Positions 17,307 through 26,397 of a DNA stretch of 64,000 nucleotides are shown here, piece after piece. The notes below the pieces were generated by a model, which worked only from the letters and a program-made list of their open reading frames with translations, searched no databases and was not told the origin of the DNA. The translations under genes and the position numbers were made by a program. How positions within the stretch are numbered: the first letter of the stretch is position 1; every line of letters begins with the position of its first letter. The DNA lies in NCBI RefSeq assembly GCF_006542335.1, contig NZ_CP032485.1, positions 591,501 to 655,500 on the forward strand, given 5' to 3'. The DNA comes from Neokomagataea tanensis. GTDB taxonomy: Bacteria > Pseudomonadota > Alphaproteobacteria > Acetobacterales > Acetobacteraceae.

Positions 17307-19232
17307 TTGGTTCTCAACTTTGTGCTGTTTTTTGCGGCACAGCTTTATTCCGTGCTACTAAAATCTATGACCTTTACAGCGCGTGTTATCCATCTTTGGC
17401 TTGGATTTTGTCTTCGCACCACGCGCTGGCAAATTACTGGCACACCAACGAGACGTGCCGCCCTTACTCGGAGCAATACTGGCCAGGTCATCGCGTTCTG
17501 GCACCGACATCTTGCCCTCGCTCCAGCTTTATGGCTTTGGGCGCGCTCAAAAGAGCCAAGCCTCAAAATGCACGTCTTTATATCCCGCAATAAAGACGGC
17601 CGCCTTATCGCAGATGCTGTTCGCCCATGGGGCGTTACTGCTTTGCATGGCTCAACGGCACGACGCGGGAAAGATAAAGGCGGGGCCGCAGCTCTACGCT
17701 CAGCGTTAAAAATACTAAATGCAGGGCACCTCGTTGCTATCACACCGGACGGCCCCCGCGGCCCGGCCGAGCACGTTCAGCCCGGTGCAGAGGCTCTCTC
17801 CCGTATAGCAAAATGCCCTTTGACGCCGGTGGGTATGGCTGCAAGCGGAATACGCCTGCCCTCTTGGGACAGGCTGATTTTGCCCATTCCTTTTGGCAGA
17901 GGCTTCATTAATCCCGGGCCGCCGCTTGTTAAAGCTGATGCGGCAACACTGCGTGACGCCCTCCTCGACGCGAACAAAGACGCAGAAACACAATACGCGC
18001 AGACACGCAGAACCCCTATCGAGATACTCTGGGCTGGCATTGGCACTGCTCTCGCTCCCGCCCTCACAGTAATGACACGCACCCGCCTACGGAGGGGAAA
18101 AGAATTACCCAATCGCGTGCGTGAGCGAATGGGCCTTTCCCCAACATTGCCCTATGCACGCCCTCCGTTGTGGATTCATGCTGCAAGCGTTGGTGAAACC
18201 CTCTGCGCACGCCCATTGCTGGATGCCCTTCTCGCTACAGACCCAGCACTGCCCATTTTATTTACCACCGCCACCGTCACAGGCGGCGCAATACTGGCGC
18301 AGCACCCAGCATTCGGAACCAGAATTACACACCAATTCATTCCTCACGATGTGCCGCGCTGGACCAAACGCTTTCTGGACCGCTGGACACCCAGCGGGGC
18401 TGTTTTTGTCGAGAGCGAATTATGGCCGGGCATCGTGACCGAACTCTCACGCCGCCATATCCCCATCATGGTGGTCAATGGCCGCTTATCTGACCGCTCC
18501 GCACGGCGCTGGCAACGCTGGCAACGCTTCACGCGCTCGCTTTTCTCTCGTCTAGAGTGGGTCGCAGCGCGTGGTGAAGAAGATGCAGCGCATTTTAAAA
18601 CCTTAGGGGTCCGCAAAGTCTACAATCACGGTGATCTGAAACGTGATGCCGCACCATTGCCTTACGACCACGCAGAATTTTTACGCCTTCGTGACCTCAT
18701 CGGAGAGCGCCCCGTATTTGTCGCCGCGTCCACCCATGCGGGAGAAGAGGAGATCATCCTACAAGCCGCAGAACGGGCGCGTGCAACACGGCCCGACTTG
18801 CTTACCATTCTTGTACCACGACACCCCAATCGTGGGGCAGAGTTGTCCAAGCGTTTTGCCCTGCCGAGCCGTCAAAATGGACAAGACCCTGACGCAAAAA
18901 TGCCTGTATTTATGGCAGATACTTTAGGGGAACTTGGCCTCTTTTACCGGTTAGCGTCTATGTGCTTTGTCGGGCATTCACTTCTCCCCCCGGGTGGAGG
19001 GCACAACCCTTTTGAACCCCTCAGATTAGGGGTGCCAACAGCAACAGGCCCCCATATGGGCAACTGGCGAGAAGCCGTTAAGCAACTTTCTCACTCGCTA
19101 CACATCGTTGCAAATACCGACAGCTTGGCGCAATGGTTAGTAGCGGTTGAGACATTCCCGACCGGCCCCTTGCCTGAAACACGCCTTGTCCATGCCCTGA
19201 CAACGACTATTCTGGAGACTTTGGAGCGATGA
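17307..19232 (+). CDS. waaA: DUF374 acyltransferase-like domain fused to Kdo transferase
   Basis: One uninterrupted frame encodes two domains normally made by separate genes. Residues about 35-230 match DUF374, a lysophospholipid-acyltransferase-like domain (FWHRHLALAP and VAITPDGPRGP are visible). Residues about 245-640 match WaaA, which moves Kdo from CMP-Kdo onto lipid IVA. They show IHAASVGETLCARPLLDAL, VFVESELWPGI, MVVNGRLSDRSARRW and GHSLLPPGGGHNPFEP. The start is uncertain: the longest frame begins with TTG at 17307, and an in-frame ATG lies at 17367; neither has a strong ribosome site. The gene overlaps lpxK by 4 bp and clearly serves lipid A/inner-core assembly. Whether the DUF374 half adds an acyl chain is unknown. 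Confidence 0.9.
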   Translation: MVLNFVLFFAAQLYSVLLKSMTFTARVIHLWLGFCLRTTRWQITGTPTRRAALTRSNTGQVIAFWHRHLALAPALWLWARSKEPSLKMHVFISRNKDGRLIADAVRPWGVTALHGSTARRGKDKGGAAALRSALKILNAGHLVAITPDGPRGPAEHVQPGAEALSRIAKCPLTPVGMAASGIRLPSWDRLILPIPFGRGFINPGPPLVKADAATLRDALLDANKDAETQYAQTRRTPIEILWAGIGTALAPALTVMTRTRLRRGKELPNRVRERMGLSPTLPYARPPLWIHAASVGETLCARPLLDALLATDPALPILFTTATVTGGAILAQHPAFGTRITHQFIPHDVPRWTKRFLDRWTPSGAVFVESELWPGIVTELSRRHIPIMVVNGRLSDRSARRWQRWQRFTRSLFSRLEWVAARGEEDAAHFKTLGVRKVYNHGDLKRDAAPLPYDHAEFLRLRDLIGERPVFVAASTHAGEEEIILQAAERARATRPDLLTILVPRHPNRGAELSKRFALPSRQNGQDPDAKMPVFMADTLGELGLFYRLASMCFVGHSLLPPGGGHNPFEPLRLGVPTATGPHMGNWREAVKQLSHSLHIVANTDSLAQWLVAVETFPTGPLPETRLVHALTTTILETLER

Positions 19233-20206
19233 GGTTGCGCCCCCCCCGCTTCTGGACCTCGGATAAGCCCGGAGTACTCTCACGGGCCTTAACGCCCGCA
19301 AGCAGGCTCGTAAGCCGCATAGCAGAACAGCGCAGCAGCCGGACGGGTTACCACGCCTCCGTGCCAGTATTGTGCTGCGGCAACGTTACGACCGGGGGGA
19401 CCGGCAAAACACCGTTGACGTTTGATCTCGTGCAAAGGCTTAAGGAACGCGGCCGCAATCCGCATATTTTGAGCCGCGGCCACGGTGGACGGGAGCACGG
19501 TCCGGTTGCTGTCGATCCCGGGCGTTACACGGCACGAGATGTCGGAGATGAGCCTATGCTCCTCTCAGCCTGTGCCCCGACATGGATCGGGGCTAACCGC
19601 GGAGAAACGGCACGCCTTGCAGTCAGTGAAGGTGCGGACTGCCTCGTCATGGACGATGGCTTTCAAAACACCACACTCGAAAAAACAATGTCTCTGTTAG
19701 TAGTCGATGGCGCAACAGGGTTTGGTAATCGGCACGTATTGCCAGCCGGACCTTTACGCGAAAACCTTACCGCAGCTTTTGCACGAGCCAGCGCCCTTAT
19801 CCTTATCGGCGATGATAAGCGTCACATTCGCGCCACGACCCCAGCCACGCTGCCCATCTTTCAGGCGCGCCTCATTCCGGGCCCAGAAATTCGGCGCTTA
19901 CAAGGCGTACGGGTCATTGCTTTTGCAGGCATTGGGCGGCCTGACAAATTTTTTACCATGCTGCGCGAGGCAGGCGTCGACCCTGTGCGCACCATCAGCT
20001 TTCCTGACCACCACAACTACAGCGCCCGTGATATTAACCGGCTTGATGCTTTGCGGTTGGAAGCCAACACTACCCTTGTCACAACCGCCAAAGACGCCAT
20101 CAAACTTCCCCCAAGTTTTCGGGCACAGGTAACGATCATCGGCGTAGACCTGCTTTGGGAAGACCCAAAAGCACCCGATTTATTGCTGGACCAACTCTTT
20201 GCATGA
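19229..20206 (+). CDS. lpxK: Tetraacyldisaccharide 4'-kinase
   Basis: LpxK phosphorylates the 4' position of the lipid A precursor at the inner membrane. The 325-residue protein has the P-loop GNVTTGGTGKTPL near residue 50-60, the LSRGHGG motif, DVGDEPMLL, and the conserved MDDGFQN catalytic segment. The start ATG overlaps the waaA stop, and its stop overlaps the lpxL start, giving a coupled lipid A operon. A C8 run near the start (19240-19247) is read correctly in frame. Confidence 0.95.
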   Translation: MRLRPPRFWTSDKPGVLSRALTPASRLVSRIAEQRSSRTGYHASVPVLCCGNVTTGGTGKTPLTFDLVQRLKERGRNPHILSRGHGGREHGPVAVDPGRYTARDVGDEPMLLSACAPTWIGANRGETARLAVSEGADCLVMDDGFQNTTLEKTMSLLVVDGATGFGNRHVLPAGPLRENLTAAFARASALILIGDDKRHIRATTPATLPIFQARLIPGPEIRRLQGVRVIAFAGIGRPDKFFTMLREAGVDPVRTISFPDHHNYSARDINRLDALRLEANTTLVTTAKDAIKLPPSFRAQVTIIGVDLLWEDPKAPDLLLDQLFA

Positions 20207-21117
20207 CCAAATTACTCCACCGCGCGGAGCATGCTCTCCTCCGTAGCCTACTGTTTGCCCTCCGCCAAATCCCGGCATCGTCAGCATCGAATTTTGGCGG
20301 TTGGCTCGCCCGGATTATAGGCCCCGCACTCCCCGTTTCCCGCGTAGCAAACCGTAATTTGCAACTCGCTTTCCCCGCTATGACGGAGCACGACAGAGGG
20401 AAAACCGTCCGTGACAGCTGGGAAAACTTAGGCCGCACTGTCGCTGAGCTGCCCCATATCGGCACACTCCCCCATAACAGCCTGTCAGGCCCAGGCTGGA
20501 GCGTCGAAGGCGCAGAACACCTAGAAGCTGCACGCCTGAGCGCACGGCCTGTTATTTTCTTTTCAGGGCATATCGGCAACTGGGAGCTAATGCCTCCTGC
20601 AGTGGCGCATTATGGCCTCCCCTTTGCATCTTTCTACCGTGCCGCAAGCAATCCACTCGTCGATCAACTGATTCGCGACCTGCGACAAAGCACCATGCAA
20701 CAAGAGGCGTTGATGTTTCCCAAAGGAGCCAAAGGTGCTCGGAGCGCTTTGAAACATCTCGCGCAGGGAGGGCATCTTGGCATTCTCGGTGACCAAAAAA
20801 TGAATGACGGCATCGAAGTCACTCTTTTTGATCACCCCGCGATGACTGCCTCTGCCGCCGCTGTTTTCGCACTGCGGCACAACGCCTTGATTGTTACGGG
20901 GCACGTCCGGCGCGACGGTCCGGCACGACTCGTCTTGGTGGTGGATCCGCCTTTCAGCCCCACACCGACAGACGACCGTCAAGCTGACGTCCAGACCCTA
21001 ACCCAAACCCTCAACCACAAGCTTGAGGACTGGGTCCGCGAAAAACCCAGTTCATGGCTTCTCTTTCACCGGCGTTGGGCAAAACCGCTCTACCGCCAGA
21101 AGGAAGCAGCCCTCTAA
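20203..21117 (+). CDS. lpxL: Lipid A late acyltransferase (LpxL/HtrB family)
   Basis: This enzyme adds a secondary acyl chain to Kdo2-lipid IVA. The start at 20203 (ATGA overlap with lpxK) gives 304 residues with an N-terminal membrane-proximal segment. The catalytic HX4E motif is FFSGHIGNWELM (H123, E128). Further conserved segments include FYRAASNPLVDQL and GHLGILGDQKMNDG. LpxL and LpxM cannot be told apart with certainty here; chain length is not predictable. It closes the waaA-lpxK-lpxL operon. Confidence 0.88.
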   Translation: MTKLLHRAEHALLRSLLFALRQIPASSASNFGGWLARIIGPALPVSRVANRNLQLAFPAMTEHDRGKTVRDSWENLGRTVAELPHIGTLPHNSLSGPGWSVEGAEHLEAARLSARPVIFFSGHIGNWELMPPAVAHYGLPFASFYRAASNPLVDQLIRDLRQSTMQQEALMFPKGAKGARSALKHLAQGGHLGILGDQKMNDGIEVTLFDHPAMTASAAAVFALRHNALIVTGHVRRDGPARLVLVVDPPFSPTPTDDRQADVQTLTQTLNHKLEDWVREKPSSWLLFHRRWAKPLYRQKEAAL

Positions 21118-21120
21118 GCT

Positions 21121-21135
21121 ATGCGTTTTACGCAT
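21121..21135 (+). terminator. Small hairpin after lpxL
   Basis: ATGCGT-TTT-ACGCAT is a perfect 6-bp hairpin starting 4 bp after the lpxL stop, extendable by GC on each side. It lacks a T run, so only a weak terminator call is possible. Confidence 0.3.
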
Positions 21136-21283
21136 GGCTGAATTGCCACAGTAAGGAAAGTTTGTTGCGCCAAAAGGCACTTTTGTGAAGTTTCCTGTTG
21201 TGAAAAGGCGTTTAAGCCCCTTAGCCTGCATGTATCAGTTTTTAACCGGGCTCTTTTCCCAAGCATCGCGGAGGGTTTTCCTG

Positions 21284-21670
21284 ATGCCACAACAGGCAAC
21301 TTCCCAGCACTTTTCACCGCAGGTTGCCGAGTGTTCGAACATCGTGCCTCTGCGCCAAGGTGTTCTGCCTCGCCATCGTGAATATCTCTCACGTTGGCTG
21401 GAAGCTGGCCTGCGCATGGGTCTGTTCGATGCCGAAATTACTACAACATCACAGCGTGGCGAGACCCATGAGAGTTCAGCCGCAATTGAACATATTCTTG
21501 TTTGGGTCCGTGAAAATCCTCAGCCCGCTTACATGCTGCGCCCACAAGGCATGCACTGGGTTCTGATTGATCAACTGCGTGAACACAAACTCGGAAGCTA
21601 TTCAAGCTTTGAAGTCGCTTTGAACACCATCCGCCCTGTGCTGCCTACTGCAGAAATTTTCGCTGCTTAA
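21284..21670 (+). CDS. Small conserved-looking protein of unknown function
   Basis: I do not recognise this family. The start at 21284 follows GGAGGGTTTTCCTG, a strong ribosome site, and gives 128 residues; upstream codons in the same frame look non-coding. The product is soluble, without signal peptide or membrane segment. Its centre has RHREYLSRWLEAGLRMGLFDAEI and the C-terminal half has a regular HILVWVRENPQPAYMLRPQGMHWVLIDQL pattern, so it looks like a folded protein. It sits alone after the lipid A operon, separated by a small hairpin at 21121-21135. Confidence 0.7.
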   Translation: MPQQATSQHFSPQVAECSNIVPLRQGVLPRHREYLSRWLEAGLRMGLFDAEITTTSQRGETHESSAAIEHILVWVRENPQPAYMLRPQGMHWVLIDQLREHKLGSYSSFEVALNTIRPVLPTAEIFAA

Positions 21671-21731
21671 ACACACTCTTTACCCTGCACTCGCTGCTCA
21701 TCCAGCCAGCGCAGGGAAGATTAAACCTAAA

Positions 21732-23021
21732 TCACGATGGGCGCAGGGCAACATCACGCGAGGCCGGCACCACAATCCGCGAACCACCCACACGCTGGAT
21801 CTGGAAAACGGCTAAGTTGCGGCTCACATGCCCATCTGGACGCAGTCGGAACAAACCATCTACACCGACAAAACCGTCAGAGCGTGTCAAAGCAGCCTGA
21901 TCAACATGCCCCGACCGCGCAACGACATTTGCGAGAGCCCCAGCGTCATAAGCGAAGTCCGTCACGGGTGACGGTGCCTGCCCATAAACCGCTTTATACC
22001 GCGCAACGTAACCATTTCTGTCGCGGGCATCTGGAGCAGCGTACCAAGCGCCATGCAACGCACCAAGCTTTGCATCAAAGGCCTTCCAAAGGGCTGGCCC
22101 CATAATCTGTACCTGCGCAGTGTCCACATGGTCTTCTTGCAGTGCTGAAATGACCTGCCCAAGCGCCAAGCCCGTGTCAGCAAGCAGCAGCGCGTCAAAA
22201 GGCGGAGGCGCAATTTGTGCTGGCGCTGTTGTTACGGGAGGGGCGGCGGCGGCCACCGCCTGTGACGCATCCTGAGCCGCAGTAGGATCAATTGCTGAAG
22301 GACCACTTGCCGCTGGTGAAGTGTCTGTGGCGGTAGCTGCCGGTGCCGTAGGCTGACGAGCTGCAATGTTAGACAGTGTCTTCAGGCCGTCATGAATATT
22401 GGCTTCGTCAGAGGTGTGAAAAACGATTTGTGGTGCGCCCAGTGCAGCATCCCGGCAAGCCGTGGTGAGGCCCTCAGCCATTGCGTGGCCCAGAGGGTTA
22501 TCCGGTAAAAACGCCGCGAATGTTTTGCGTCCGGTTGCACGAGCGGCGTCCACCATCCGGCGCACTTGTTGCTCAGGCGTAAGGCCCATAACCCAAACCC
22601 CGGGACGGGCCTGCGTTGAATCGCTCGTAAAGGCCAGAACTGGCTTGCCTGCACTGGCGGCCACGGGCGCGACGGCGGCTGTTTCTGTAGCCGTCAAAGG
22701 CCCTAGCAATAAGGCATCTCCGTGGGACAGAGCCACTTGTGCAGCAGCTGCAGCGCCACCCGGCCCATTACTGTCCTGCACATCAAGTACAGGCGCCCCT
22801 GATGACGACAACGCCAATTTAGCAGCATCGCGCATGCGCAGGCCAATCGGGCCGAAACGTCCGCTTAACGGCAGAATCAGCCCCACTTTAGGAGCATTTT
22901 GCGCTATGCTTGTTCCATTACCCCCGGACGGTGCAATTGGTGGTCCAGCCTCGTTATTTGCGCAAGCGGCAAGGCCAAAAGCCGTACCCAAAGCCAAAAA
23001 CGTGCGAAAATGCCTTGGCAT
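21732..23021 (-). CDS. LpoA-like penicillin-binding protein activator lipoprotein
   Basis: This is a lipoprotein of about 429 residues with a type I periplasmic-binding fold. The start at 23021 (MPRHFRTF) gives a clean lipoprotein signal with LAAC lipobox; longer versions would run into the divergent rsmI gene. The mature part has VGLILPLSGRFGPIGLRMRDAAKLAL, typical of the penicillin-binding protein activator/LivJ-like group. A low-complexity Ala/Pro/Thr linker occupies the middle (about residues 220-265). Location next to rsmI is the same as for LpoA in many proteobacteria. It likely stimulates peptidoglycan synthesis from the outer membrane; which synthase it activates is unknown. Confidence 0.85.
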   Translation of the reverse strand: MPRHFRTFLALGTAFGLAACANNEAGPPIAPSGGNGTSIAQNAPKVGLILPLSGRFGPIGLRMRDAAKLALSSSGAPVLDVQDSNGPGGAAAAAQVALSHGDALLLGPLTATETAAVAPVAASAGKPVLAFTSDSTQARPGVWVMGLTPEQQVRRMVDAARATGRKTFAAFLPDNPLGHAMAEGLTTACRDAALGAPQIVFHTSDEANIHDGLKTLSNIAARQPTAPAATATDTSPAASGPSAIDPTAAQDASQAVAAAAPPVTTAPAQIAPPPFDALLLADTGLALGQVISALQEDHVDTAQVQIMGPALWKAFDAKLGALHGAWYAAPDARDRNGYVARYKAVYGQAPSPVTDFAYDAGALANVVARSGHVDQAALTRSDGFVGVDGLFRLRPDGHVSRNLAVFQIQRVGGSRIVVPASRDVALRPS

Positions 23022-23098
23022 AGCCACACTGAACGGCTCTAAGCAGGTACGCTTTACTTCTTGCAAAGACGCTTTGCGCTTATTGGTCGAGGATACAG

Positions 23099-24034
23099 AT
23101 GTCCGAGCAATCATGGTCTGCTGAAACTCCCTTAAGCGAGGTGACCGCATCATCGTCAAATGCCCCGCTCACCGAGGCCAACCCGGTGGGGGGAGGCTCC
23201 CTGATATTGGTTGCAACTCCAATCGGCAACCTTGGCGATATCAGCGCAAGGGCAATTGAAGCTCTTCGTACGGTTGAAGCCATACTGTGTGAAGATACGC
23301 GCGTCACGGCCAAATTGTTGACGGCACACGGAATCACCACACCGACTTACACACTGCACGATCATAACGAAGCAGAGAAGATTCCGTTTCTTTTGGAAAA
23401 ACTTCACGCGGGGTCCCGTTTCGCCGTGGTCTCCGACGCTGGGACACCACTGGTTTCTGACCCGGGCTTCCGCCTCGTCCGCGCTGCGATTGATGCCAAT
23501 ATTCCCGTTAGCACCACCCCCGGCCCCAATGCTGTCATCACAGCGCTGACACTCTCCGGGCTGCCTCCTCACCCATTCACCTTTCTTGGCTTCCCTCCAC
23601 CCAAGAGTGAAGCCCGCACCAGCACCTTTTCAGGATTGCGCGCTGCTGAACAAGCAGGTCTACGCTCTACTTTAATCTGGTACGAAGCACCTCACCGCCT
23701 TGTAGCATCGCTCGAAGACCTCATCAGCGTATTCGGCCCAGACCGGGACGCTGCGGTCGGGCGGGAATTGACAAAGCGCTTCGAGGAAATGGTGCGTGGC
23801 AGTTTGAAAACCGTGCACGAGCACTTCTTGCAGCATGCACCACGCGGTGAAATCACCCTCCTGATTGGCCCGGCAGCCGAGACTGATACCGGCGCAGCAG
23901 ATCTGGACACTTTGTTGCGCGAGGCTTTGCAGCACCATTCCGTCAAAGACGCTGCCTCTCTCGTTGCTGGTATGGTCAAGCTTCCCAAACGCACGGTTTA
24001 CAGCCGCGCGCTTGAACTCTCCCGCGAGATTTAA
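23099..24034 (+). CDS. rsmI: 16S rRNA (cytidine1402-2'-O)-methyltransferase
   Basis: RsmI methylates the 2'-O of C1402 in the ribosomal decoding centre. The 311-residue protein has the tetrapyrrole-methylase fold with LVATPIGNLGDISARA near residue 37, CEDTRVTAKLL, VSDAGTPLVSDPGFRLV and PGPNAVITALTLSGLP. The N-terminal 30 residues are a Ser/Ala-rich extension. It is divergent from the LpoA-like gene and convergent with the aminotransferase. Confidence 0.95.
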   Translation: MSEQSWSAETPLSEVTASSSNAPLTEANPVGGGSLILVATPIGNLGDISARAIEALRTVEAILCEDTRVTAKLLTAHGITTPTYTLHDHNEAEKIPFLLEKLHAGSRFAVVSDAGTPLVSDPGFRLVRAAIDANIPVSTTPGPNAVITALTLSGLPPHPFTFLGFPPPKSEARTSTFSGLRAAEQAGLRSTLIWYEAPHRLVASLEDLISVFGPDRDAAVGRELTKRFEEMVRGSLKTVHEHFLQHAPRGEITLLIGPAAETDTGAADLDTLLREALQHHSVKDAASLVAGMVKLPKRTVYSRALELSREI

Positions 24035-24039
24035 CGCAC

Positions 24040-24070
24040 AGCCCCTCAAACCTTGCTGGTTTGGGGGGCT
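24040..24070. terminator. Hairpin overlapping the aminotransferase 3' end
   Basis: AGCCCC-T-CAAACC and GGTTTGGGGGGCT form a long stem with a 5-base loop between the convergent rsmI and aminotransferase genes; the right arm is inside the last codons of the aminotransferase. No long T run. Confidence 0.5.
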
Positions 24071-25395
24071 AGGACACTATTAATCGCCTTTTCCAACATA
24101 TCGACCATGCCCAGCAATTCCGCCTCACTTGCAATGAAAGGCGGCGCCAGCAGCATATGATCGCCATTTTTACCATCGCGCGTCCCCGACATAGGGTAAC
24201 AAAGCAAACCAGCTTCAAAAGCCACTTTTTGTAGGCGATTGGCCAAATTTACCTCTGGTGGAAAAGGCTCCTTACCCATCCGGTCTTGAACAAACTCAAT
24301 GCCCCAAAACAATCCACGGCCACGTATGTCACCCACATAAGGATGCGCAGCAAAACGCTCGCGGAGCTTTCTTTCCAGAAATCTGCCACGCTCCCGCACT
24401 TGGGACACCAAATCGCGGTCTATAATGTTTTTGAGCACAGCCCGGCCGGCCGCCGCAGCAACCGGATGCCCTAAATACGTGTGACCGTGCTGGAAAAAGC
24501 CACTCCCCTTGGCAATCGTATCGTACACAGCTCCCGTGCACAGCATCGCGCCAATAGGCTGAAATCCCGCTCCTAACCCCTTGGCAATGCACAAAATATC
24601 GGGGCTCACTTCATCAGCTTCGCACGCGTACAAATAGCCAGTACGGCCCATTCCGCACATGACTTCATCCAGAATCAATAAAACACCATACTGATTGCAG
24701 ATTTCGCGAATACGCTTGAAATAACCCGGCACGGCAGGTACCGCGCCCAGCGTCGCGCCCACGACAGGCTCTGCAATGAAGGCCATGACAGCGTCTTTGC
24801 CCAGCCGCAGGATCTCGGCTTCGAGCTCATTCGCAACCCGCAAGCCGTAATCTTCAACTGTTTCATCCGCCGAGCGGTCCATGTATTCGTAGCAAGGCGC
24901 AATGTGGCTTACATCAACCAGCAATGGTGCATACTGCGCCCGGCGCCACTCATTCCCACCAACGGCAAGTGCCCCAAGAGTATTACCGTGGTAGCTCTGC
25001 CTCCGCGCAATCACATGCCGTCTTTGAGGTTCACCACGCTCGACGTGGTATTGCCGAGCCAGTTTAATTGCTGATTCAACAGCCTCGGAACCACCCGAAA
25101 CCAGATAAACTTTCTCGAGCCCCTCAGGCGCGTGGGCGATCAAAAGTGAAGCTAATTCCTCAGCCGGTAAGGACGTGAAAAACCGCGTATGTGCATACGC
25201 CAAGCTATCTAATTGCTCTTTAATGGCTTCAACGACATGCGGGTTGGAATGACCCAGACATGAGACTGCGGCCCCGCCCGACCCGTCAAAATAACACTTG
25301 CCGCTTTGATCAATAATAAAACACCCATCCCCGGAAACAGCGACGGGACGTGAACCATGACATGAACGCGGAAAAATATGGGACACAGAGCACAC
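24046..25395 (-). CDS. Class III PLP-dependent aminotransferase
   Basis: This 449-residue fold-type I aminotransferase belongs to subgroup II (omega-amino acid, ornithine or 4-aminobutyrate-like). The PLP pocket is seen as LVSGGSEAVESAIKLAR, QSYHGNTLGALAVGG, the Asp of LLILDEVMCGMGRTG, and the Schiff-base Lys in LCIAKGLGAGFQPIGAML. The start codon appears to be GTG at 25395. The donor substrate cannot be chosen from sequence alone. A 9-bp inverted repeat lies in the promoter region just upstream. Confidence 0.9.
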   Translation of the reverse strand: MCSVSHIFPRSCHGSRPVAVSGDGCFIIDQSGKCYFDGSGGAAVSCLGHSNPHVVEAIKEQLDSLAYAHTRFFTSLPAEELASLLIAHAPEGLEKVYLVSGGSEAVESAIKLARQYHVERGEPQRRHVIARRQSYHGNTLGALAVGGNEWRRAQYAPLLVDVSHIAPCYEYMDRSADETVEDYGLRVANELEAEILRLGKDAVMAFIAEPVVGATLGAVPAVPGYFKRIREICNQYGVLLILDEVMCGMGRTGYLYACEADEVSPDILCIAKGLGAGFQPIGAMLCTGAVYDTIAKGSGFFQHGHTYLGHPVAAAAGRAVLKNIIDRDLVSQVRERGRFLERKLRERFAAHPYVGDIRGRGLFWGIEFVQDRMGKEPFPPEVNLANRLQKVAFEAGLLCYPMSGTRDGKNGDHMLLAPPFIASEAELLGMVDMLEKAINSVLAPQTSKV

Positions 25396-25417
25396 TTTCG
25401 AAAATATTCTCCGGACC

Positions 25418-25452
25418 GAGTTTCCGCCCTCGTTGCTAAAAGACGGAAACTC
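25418..25452 (-). promoter_or_regulatory. Inverted repeat upstream of the aminotransferase
   Basis: GAGTTTCCG and CGGAAACTC form a perfect 9-bp dyad separated by 17 bases, 22 bp upstream of the aminotransferase start. The position fits an operator overlapping the leader. No regulator family can be named. Confidence 0.38.
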
Positions 25453-25538
25453 AATTCAGAATAAAATTTCGAAAACCATTCTCGATTAATACCGCTTACG
25501 CAACATCTTTATGCCGCGCAGAGTTATAAAAAGAGCCT

Positions 25539-26186
25539 CTATTCTTGGGATTTTGGCAAAACAAACAAAGAGGGAGCTAGTGCCAGGCCGGTCTTCACAT
25601 CGGACAAGGCAATTTTTGTAACGCGCCCCTGCGCATCGACAACCGTCCAACCCTGCAAAGCCAGAGGCTGCTCACTGAAATGTAACGTCAGGGTCCCCTC
25701 ACCCGGATTGTCACTTCGCACAAGACCAACATTCAACGCTCCCTGCTCATGGCTGAACGTCGTAACCGTAACATCGCCAGAAAGCTTCGGGTTAGGCCGC
25801 AGTAAGAGGCCAAGAGGCGTGCGGTCCAGCGGTATGGTCGTGACCTGATCAATGCTCCGGTCTTGGAAAACCACCCTTCCGTCATTTGCAACGAGCAGAA
25901 GCGGGCTAGGTGCATCATAGTCAAAACGCATTTTGCCCGGCTGCCCCGTCACCCGCGCGAGTGATGCCGTGCCGTGCGTTACGCCACCGTCAGGCGCTGT
26001 TTGGGCAAAGCGCGCCTGAAGCGTGCTGATACCACCTAGCGTATCCTGAATGCGTTCCAACCAACCTTGGTCAACAGGCTTGAGGACAGCAGCCCGCGTT
26101 TGCGCTTCCACAGGCGTCACCGACAGCACCACACACGCTGCCGCCACAGAAAAACCGAGAACACGGATAAAACGCGAAAACATCAT
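25539..26186 (-). CDS. lolA: Outer-membrane lipoprotein carrier protein LolA
   Basis: LolA ferries lipoproteins through the periplasm from LolCDE to the outer membrane. The 215-residue protein has a signal peptide (ending VEAQ), then the typical LQARFAQTAPDGG, GKMRFDYDAPSPLLLVANDGRVVFQDR and PLGLLLRPN segments of the half-barrel fold. No LolB is seen nearby. The start ATG sits at the very end of a decayed gene remnant that fills the gap to gshA. Confidence 0.9.
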   Translation of the reverse strand: MMFSRFIRVLGFSVAAACVVLSVTPVEAQTRAAVLKPVDQGWLERIQDTLGGISTLQARFAQTAPDGGVTHGTASLARVTGQPGKMRFDYDAPSPLLLVANDGRVVFQDRSIDQVTTIPLDRTPLGLLLRPNPKLSGDVTVTTFSHEQGALNVGLVRSDNPGEGTLTLHFSEQPLALQGWTVVDAQGRVTKIALSDVKTGLALAPSLFVLPKSQE

Positions 26187-26397
26187 AACGAACTACCGAT
26201 CACTACGCCGGTTGCAAAAACAAGTGCCCTACCCAATAGCGACTGCACTCACACAGAGCCAGAAAGCGTATCCTGATATCGTCGGCGTATCCACGAAATT
26301 AGGACCAATTCCACGAGCACAGCAATAACAGCTACGGCAAAAGCAAGGTGAAAATCTGGCACGAGGAAGAGTAAAATATGGCCAGCCCCAGCAGTGC
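26185..26397 (-). pseudogene. Remnant of a VIT/MbfA-type iron exporter C-terminus
   Basis: Reading the gshA-lolA gap on the minus strand in the frame beginning at 26398 gives about 70 codons that look like the end of a VIT-family membrane transporter: GAGHILLFLVPDFHLAFAV, then ELVLISWIRRRYQDT, then a TGA stop at 26244-26246, then LLGRALVFATGVVIGSS and a final TGA touching the lolA start. The pattern of a hydrophobic helix, an IxWIxxRYxxT motif and a closing GxALVFxxGxxIG helix matches MbfA (erythrin-VIT) proteins as I recall them. There is no start codon and the N-terminal domains are missing. The internal stop and truncation indicate decay. Assignment rests on memory of the family. Confidence 0.55.

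Noticed and set aside
22462..23124. 220-codon frame opposite the LpoA-like gene
   Set aside because: Ala/Pro-rich shadow of the low-complexity linker, without motifs.
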